A DNA stretch of 64,000 bases, from NCBI GenBank assembly GCA_022826345.1, contig JAJDVB010000017.1, positions 1 to 64,000 on the forward strand. Reading direction: 5' to 3'. Numbering within the stretch: the first letter of the stretch is position 1; every line of letters starts with the position of its first letter. Source of the stretch: Alphaproteobacteria bacterium. GTDB lineage: Bacteria > Pseudomonadota > Alphaproteobacteria > UBA828. Below, piece after piece: positions 60,623 through 64,000 of this stretch. The notes beneath the pieces are model-generated. The model saw nothing but the letters and a program-made list of their open reading frames with translations, did no database searches and had not been told where the DNA came from. Both the position numbers and the translations under genes were made by a program.

Positions 60623-61327
60623 GTGAGTGAACGGAAGAGTTGTTTCGTCATCTCCCCAATAGGAGAGCCAAATTCAGATACCAGAAGGCGCGCCGATCAA
60701 GTCTTGACGTACGTCATTCAACCCGCTGTCGAGGAATGTGGTTACACGGCTACACGCGCAGATCAGATTGGCAATCCCGGCATCATCACAAGCCAAGTCA
60801 TACAGAGAGTTATTGATGATGACTTGGTTGTCGCAGATCTGACAGAAGGCAATCCCAACGTATTCTATGAATTGGCCATAAGGCATGTGGCAAAAAAGCC
60901 TATCGTCCAAATCATGGAGAAAGATGAAGGAATCCCATTTGATGTATCTGATGTTCGCACAGTGATTCTCGATCATCGTAACCTCGATAGCGTTGCACAG
61001 GCCAAAGATAAAATTATTGAACAAATTAGATCTTTAGAGAGTAATCCTGAGGACATGGAAACACCTGTTTCTATATCTGTTGGCCTCAAGGAACTTAGTC
61101 GAAGTGGAGGTCTAGAAAAACACCTACCAACTCTTTTCGGTTTTCTGACCAAGTCATTATCGGATTCAAGCGAAGCAGTACGAGAGTTGGTGCAGTCAAC
61201 TATAGATCTTAACGACGACACCAGAAAGCATCTGCGCAGGATCGATGCGCGTCCTAGAGGCTTGCTGGCAAGCGTACAGGGAGAGATGCAAACGCGTCAG
61301 CATAATAGTCGAGACAAAGATGAATAA
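60623..61327 (+). CDS. NDT/TIR-like nucleotide-binding protein
   Basis: A 234-residue protein. Residues 7-95 form a nucleoside-2-deoxyribosyltransferase-like/TIR-like fold: CFVISPIGEPNSDTRRRAD, RADQIGNPGIITSQVIQRV, VVADLTEGNPNVFYELAIRH. E83 lies where deoxyribosyltransferases and NADase-type TIR proteins keep a catalytic Glu. The rest is helical and charged. Start GTG 60623 has GGAG at 7 nt and follows the methyltransferase stop by 13 nt. The gene is much more AT-rich than its neighbours, so it was probably inserted later. A role as phage sensor or NAD/nucleotide-degrading toxin is inference. Confidence 0.75.
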   Translation: MSERKSCFVISPIGEPNSDTRRRADQVLTYVIQPAVEECGYTATRADQIGNPGIITSQVIQRVIDDDLVVADLTEGNPNVFYELAIRHVAKKPIVQIMEKDEGIPFDVSDVRTVILDHRNLDSVAQAKDKIIEQIRSLESNPEDMETPVSISVGLKELSRSGGLEKHLPTLFGFLTKSLSDSSEAVRELVQSTIDLNDDTRKHLRRIDARPRGLLASVQGEMQTRQHNSRDKDE

Positions 61328-61411
61328 CCAAGCAGACCAAGAGTCATTCCTCGCGCATTTGAATCGGATCGACGTGTGTAGACTAGGCAAAACATCGTCG
61401 GAGACGGAGGT

Positions 61412-63088
61412 GTGATCCACACGGTTCGAATCCGAGGCTTCAAGCGATTCGGGGAGATCGAGTTCCGGCTGCCGGGGCATGTAGTGCTGGCAGGTCCTAA
61501 CAACACTGGAAAGACGACGGTGCTCCAGGCGGTTGCGTCATGGGCCCTCGCCCTCCGACGATGGCAGGAACTCCAGGACTTCAATCCGCGCCAAGGATAT
61601 ACACGTGCGCCAATTGCCCGTCAGGCTTTCACAGCAGTTCCGTTGCGTAGCTTCGATCTACTCTGGATGAACAGGTTGTATCGCCGCAATAACACGATAG
61701 AGATCGAACTCAGGCATAACGACGGCTGGTCGGTAACGATGGAGTTCATTGCCGATAGTACCGAGCAGATTTACGTGCGCCCGACGGTTGATGCGCCCGT
61801 CGACAGGTTGAGCACACTGGATCTTCGCGTCGTGTTCGTTCCCCCTATGACCGGAATTGGGATCGACGAGCCAGTATTTCAGCCGCCCAAGATTGAACAG
61901 CTTCTGGGCCTGGGTCGCCCGGGGGAAGTGTTGCGCAACCTTCTCGCGGAGGCGAACCGCGACGAGGACGCCTGGAACGCACTACAGTCCTCCATGGTAA
62001 AGCTCTTCGGCTACATGCTGCTACCTCCCGATACGAGCGGTGCGCACATTCGGGCCGAATACAGGATGGCGGAGGCGGAAGGGGTAGCGCGTCCTCATTT
62101 GGATATTGCAAGTGCAGGAAGCGGGTTCCAGCAGGTGCTAATGCTGCTAGGGTTTCTCAACACTCGACCTGGTGCAGTCCTGTTGTTGGACGAGCCGGAC
62201 GCCCATCTTCACGTGATCCTTCAGGACGCAATCTACCATGAGCTCAGGACGGTAGCTGCGCGGCAACGTTCGCAGCTTATCGTTGCTACCCATTCCGAGG
62301 TCGTGATTAATTCGGTTGAACCTCGCGAACTATGTGTGATGCTTAATCAGCCGCGCCCGGTAGCCGATAACGCCGATCGGAATCGCCTGCTCTCTTCACT
62401 CCGGGTATTGAACCACGCGGAGATGATGCAAGCGTTAGAGGTACGTGGCATCCTCTATGTGGAGGACTATACAGATATCAATATTCTGCGTGTCTGGGCC
62501 GCAATACTCGGTCATCGTGCCGAGAACCTGTTGACCACCGAATTGATGTGGAAGCCTGTGGTATTCCAGACGCGTGAAATGGGTGTCAACAATCGAGGTG
62601 TCCAGGCGCGCGAGCATTTCGAATCTTTGCAGCTTGTACGCAATGACTTTCCCGGCCTTGAGCTTCGCGACGGAGACGCGCGGCCAGTGATTCCTGACAC
62701 TGAGATCACGGGCACCGGCTTACAACGGCTTTATTGGCGACGTTACGAAATTGAAAGCTATCTCATTCATCCGGAGACGCTGGGCCGCTTTGTGACGGCC
62801 ACAGTGGGCGACGTGGCTGCTAAGCCGCATGTCGAAGACATGCTTGCCTATTGGAATGACCAGTTTCCTCCGGCGGTAGTAAGAGATCCGCTCGGAGACC
62901 ACGAGTTCCTCAACGCCACCAAGGCCCGCACACGACTTCTCCCTCCTTTGTTGGAAGCAGCTGGGATCGGTGACCTGCCCTACACCCGATATCATGAAAT
63001 CGCTCAGGTAATGCTTCCCGAGGAAATCCATCCTGAAGTGGCCGAAAAGCTCGACGCGATTTGCCGAGCTTTCGGGGTTGAACCATGA
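61412..63088 (+). CDS. OLD-family ATPase with TOPRIM nuclease domain
   Basis: A 558-residue protein. ABC-type ATPase part: Walker A GPNNTGKTT (28-36), signature-like ASAGSGFQQ, Walker B LLLDEPDAHLH (D260, E261) and ATHSEVVIN. TOPRIM part: E351 in LYVEDYTDINIL, D420-G-D422 in LRDGDARP, and RRYEIESYLIHPE, the OLD-like Glu motif. Overcoming-lysogenisation-defect nucleases and PARIS-type systems share this layout. Start GTG 61412; the stop overlaps the next ATG (ATGA), so it is coupled to the helicase. Confidence 0.82.
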   Translation: MIHTVRIRGFKRFGEIEFRLPGHVVLAGPNNTGKTTVLQAVASWALALRRWQELQDFNPRQGYTRAPIARQAFTAVPLRSFDLLWMNRLYRRNNTIEIELRHNDGWSVTMEFIADSTEQIYVRPTVDAPVDRLSTLDLRVVFVPPMTGIGIDEPVFQPPKIEQLLGLGRPGEVLRNLLAEANRDEDAWNALQSSMVKLFGYMLLPPDTSGAHIRAEYRMAEAEGVARPHLDIASAGSGFQQVLMLLGFLNTRPGAVLLLDEPDAHLHVILQDAIYHELRTVAARQRSQLIVATHSEVVINSVEPRELCVMLNQPRPVADNADRNRLLSSLRVLNHAEMMQALEVRGILYVEDYTDINILRVWAAILGHRAENLLTTELMWKPVVFQTREMGVNNRGVQAREHFESLQLVRNDFPGLELRDGDARPVIPDTEITGTGLQRLYWRRYEIESYLIHPETLGRFVTATVGDVAAKPHVEDMLAYWNDQFPPAVVRDPLGDHEFLNATKARTRLLPPLLEAAGIGDLPYTRYHEIAQVMLPEEIHPEVAEKLDAICRAFGVEP

Positions 63089-64000
63089 ACACGCACGAGG
63101 TTTCTGAACCAATCCTCAACTCGCCGTTCGTCGAGCCCAAGGCCCATTGGCACATCTCAGAACATGAACCGCCAGAACGACGCAAAGGTCGGCGGTCCGC
63201 CATGTACTTCTATCGGTCGCCAGGACGCGAAGTGCCGGCAGATCGGGAGGGTGCCGGGACCGCCATCGAGTTGAAGCTCGTCAACCGCATCCGCGTCAAG
63301 CTCGCCGAATGGCGACCGCTGGCTCTTAGGGGCGAGGGCGGCGTGACCCGGACGACCATGGAACTGCTGCGTTACTGGCACCGGGACGGGCGGCGGCACC
63401 GCCTGTTCTTCGCCCAGCTCGAAGCCGCCGAGACGATCGTCTTCCTCACTGAGGCGCGGGCCGACTTCCTCCAGGGGATCGACGTCCCGTTGGATGAGCC
63501 GGGCGCAGAGGCAAAGGCGAACGGGATGCGTGCGTTCCAACGCTACGCCTGCAAGATGGCGACCGGCACCGGCAAGACCACGGTCATGGGCATGCTCGCC
63601 GCCTGGAGCATCCTCAACAAGGTGAACGATCGCAGACACGGGCACTATTCGGATGTTGTGCTGGTAGTCTGCCCCAACGTGACGATCCGCAATCGCCTGG
63701 AGGAGCTCAAGCCGCAAGGGGGTGAGGCGAGCCTCTACCGCACGCGAGATCTAGTGCCCTCGCACCTCATGCCGCAACTCGCGCGGGGGCATGTCCTGGT
63801 TACAAACTGGCATGTGTTCGAGCCAAGAACTATCCAAGCCGCGGGTCAGTCGGCGAAGGTCCTGCGTGCCGGGCGGGAAGTGCGAATCAAAGAGACAGTC
63901 CGCGTCGGCCGCAAGACGACGACGGTGCGCGGCACACGCTATCTGACGCCAGCCGATCTCGAACTGCAAAAGGCGGCCGGCCTCGTCACCGTGCTCGACG
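63085..64000 (+). CDS. DEAD/DEAH helicase, Res-like, partial
   Basis: The gene runs off the window after about 305 residues. The N-terminal part has LFFAQLEAAETIVFL (Q-motif-like), Walker A MATGTGKTTVM with K164, and VVLVVCPNVTIRNRL (motif Ia). It resembles helicase-nuclease subunits paired with type III-like Mod proteins, which translocate and cut DNA; the DEAD box and any nuclease domain lie outside the window. ATG 63085 overlaps the OLD-like stop. Confidence 0.8.
   Translation, partial: MNTHEVSEPILNSPFVEPKAHWHISEHEPPERRKGRRSAMYFYRSPGREVPADREGAGTAIELKLVNRIRVKLAEWRPLALRGEGGVTRTTMELLRYWHRDGRRHRLFFAQLEAAETIVFLTEARADFLQGIDVPLDEPGAEAKANGMRAFQRYACKMATGTGKTTVMGMLAAWSILNKVNDRRHGHYSDVVLVVCPNVTIRNRLEELKPQGGEASLYRTRDLVPSHLMPQLARGHVLVTNWHVFEPRTIQAAGQSAKVLRAGREVRIKETVRVGRKTTTVRGTRYLTPADLELQKAAGLVTVLD

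Overview
The window is high-GC, gene-dense chromosomal DNA from an alphaproteobacterium. The best markers are a gcrA cell-cycle regulator, the block acpS-lepB-rnc-era, the block TPR protein-bamB-der, and the block plsY-dprA-topA-rnr, all arrangements known from this class. The overall style (AlsS-like TPP enzyme, LeuCD-like dehydratase, many GTG/TTG starts, 4-base ATGA/GTGA gene overlaps) would fit a Rhodospirillales-like organism, but the order is an inference.

Layout. 1-2.7 kb is a decayed mobile-element operon: a MoxR-type ATPase tail, a small gene, a DUF3150 protein, and a VWA/metallopeptidase-like protein cut off in its VWA domain. It joins, tail to tail, a truncated SRPBCC gene that follows an arsR gene. 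3.4-9.2 kb holds an ArgD-like aminotransferase, an argD-argF-GNAT operon and an AlsS-like enzyme, all on the minus strand. 9.4-20.8 kb has an MscS channel diverging from arsC, an HDAC-like/alcohol dehydrogenase pair, then plsY-dprA-topA-rnr. 20.8-28.2 kb has an MFS carrier, a phytase-like esterase, an unusual LeuC/LeuD-like pair, PxpB/PxpC-like proteins and an orphan ABC permease. 28.8-37.6 kb is catabolic: class III aminotransferase, RidA, MtnK, M19 dipeptidase, oligopeptidase B, a flavin amine oxidoreductase and a luciferase-like oxidoreductase. 37.7-43.4 kb carries sodC, a beta carbonic anhydrase and a copper-resistance locus (cytochrome c-cueR diverging from copA-cytochrome c) with two clear MerR-type promoters. 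43.4-47.2 kb has transport and hydrolase genes, including an NCS2 permease fused to an RsbW-like domain. 47.3-56.3 kb is core housekeeping.

The right end, from 56.3 kb, is an integration hot spot. The 3' half of an initiator tRNA (57098-57142) serves as a probable attachment core. TGGGA-type direct repeats lie on both sides, and a truncated reading frame ends inside the core. Beyond it, from 57.8 kb to the window edge, lies a defence locus. A beta-class (type III Mod-like) DNA methyltransferase and a DEAD/DEAH helicase (Res-like, running off the window) enclose two extra genes: a nucleoside-deoxyribosyltransferase/TIR-like sensor-type protein on AT-richer DNA and an OLD-family ATPase with a TOPRIM nuclease domain. 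This four-gene arrangement is the most interesting candidate system in the window.

No complete tRNA or rRNA gene, CRISPR array or complete insertion sequence was seen. All functional calls rest on reading protein motifs by eye; no database search was run.
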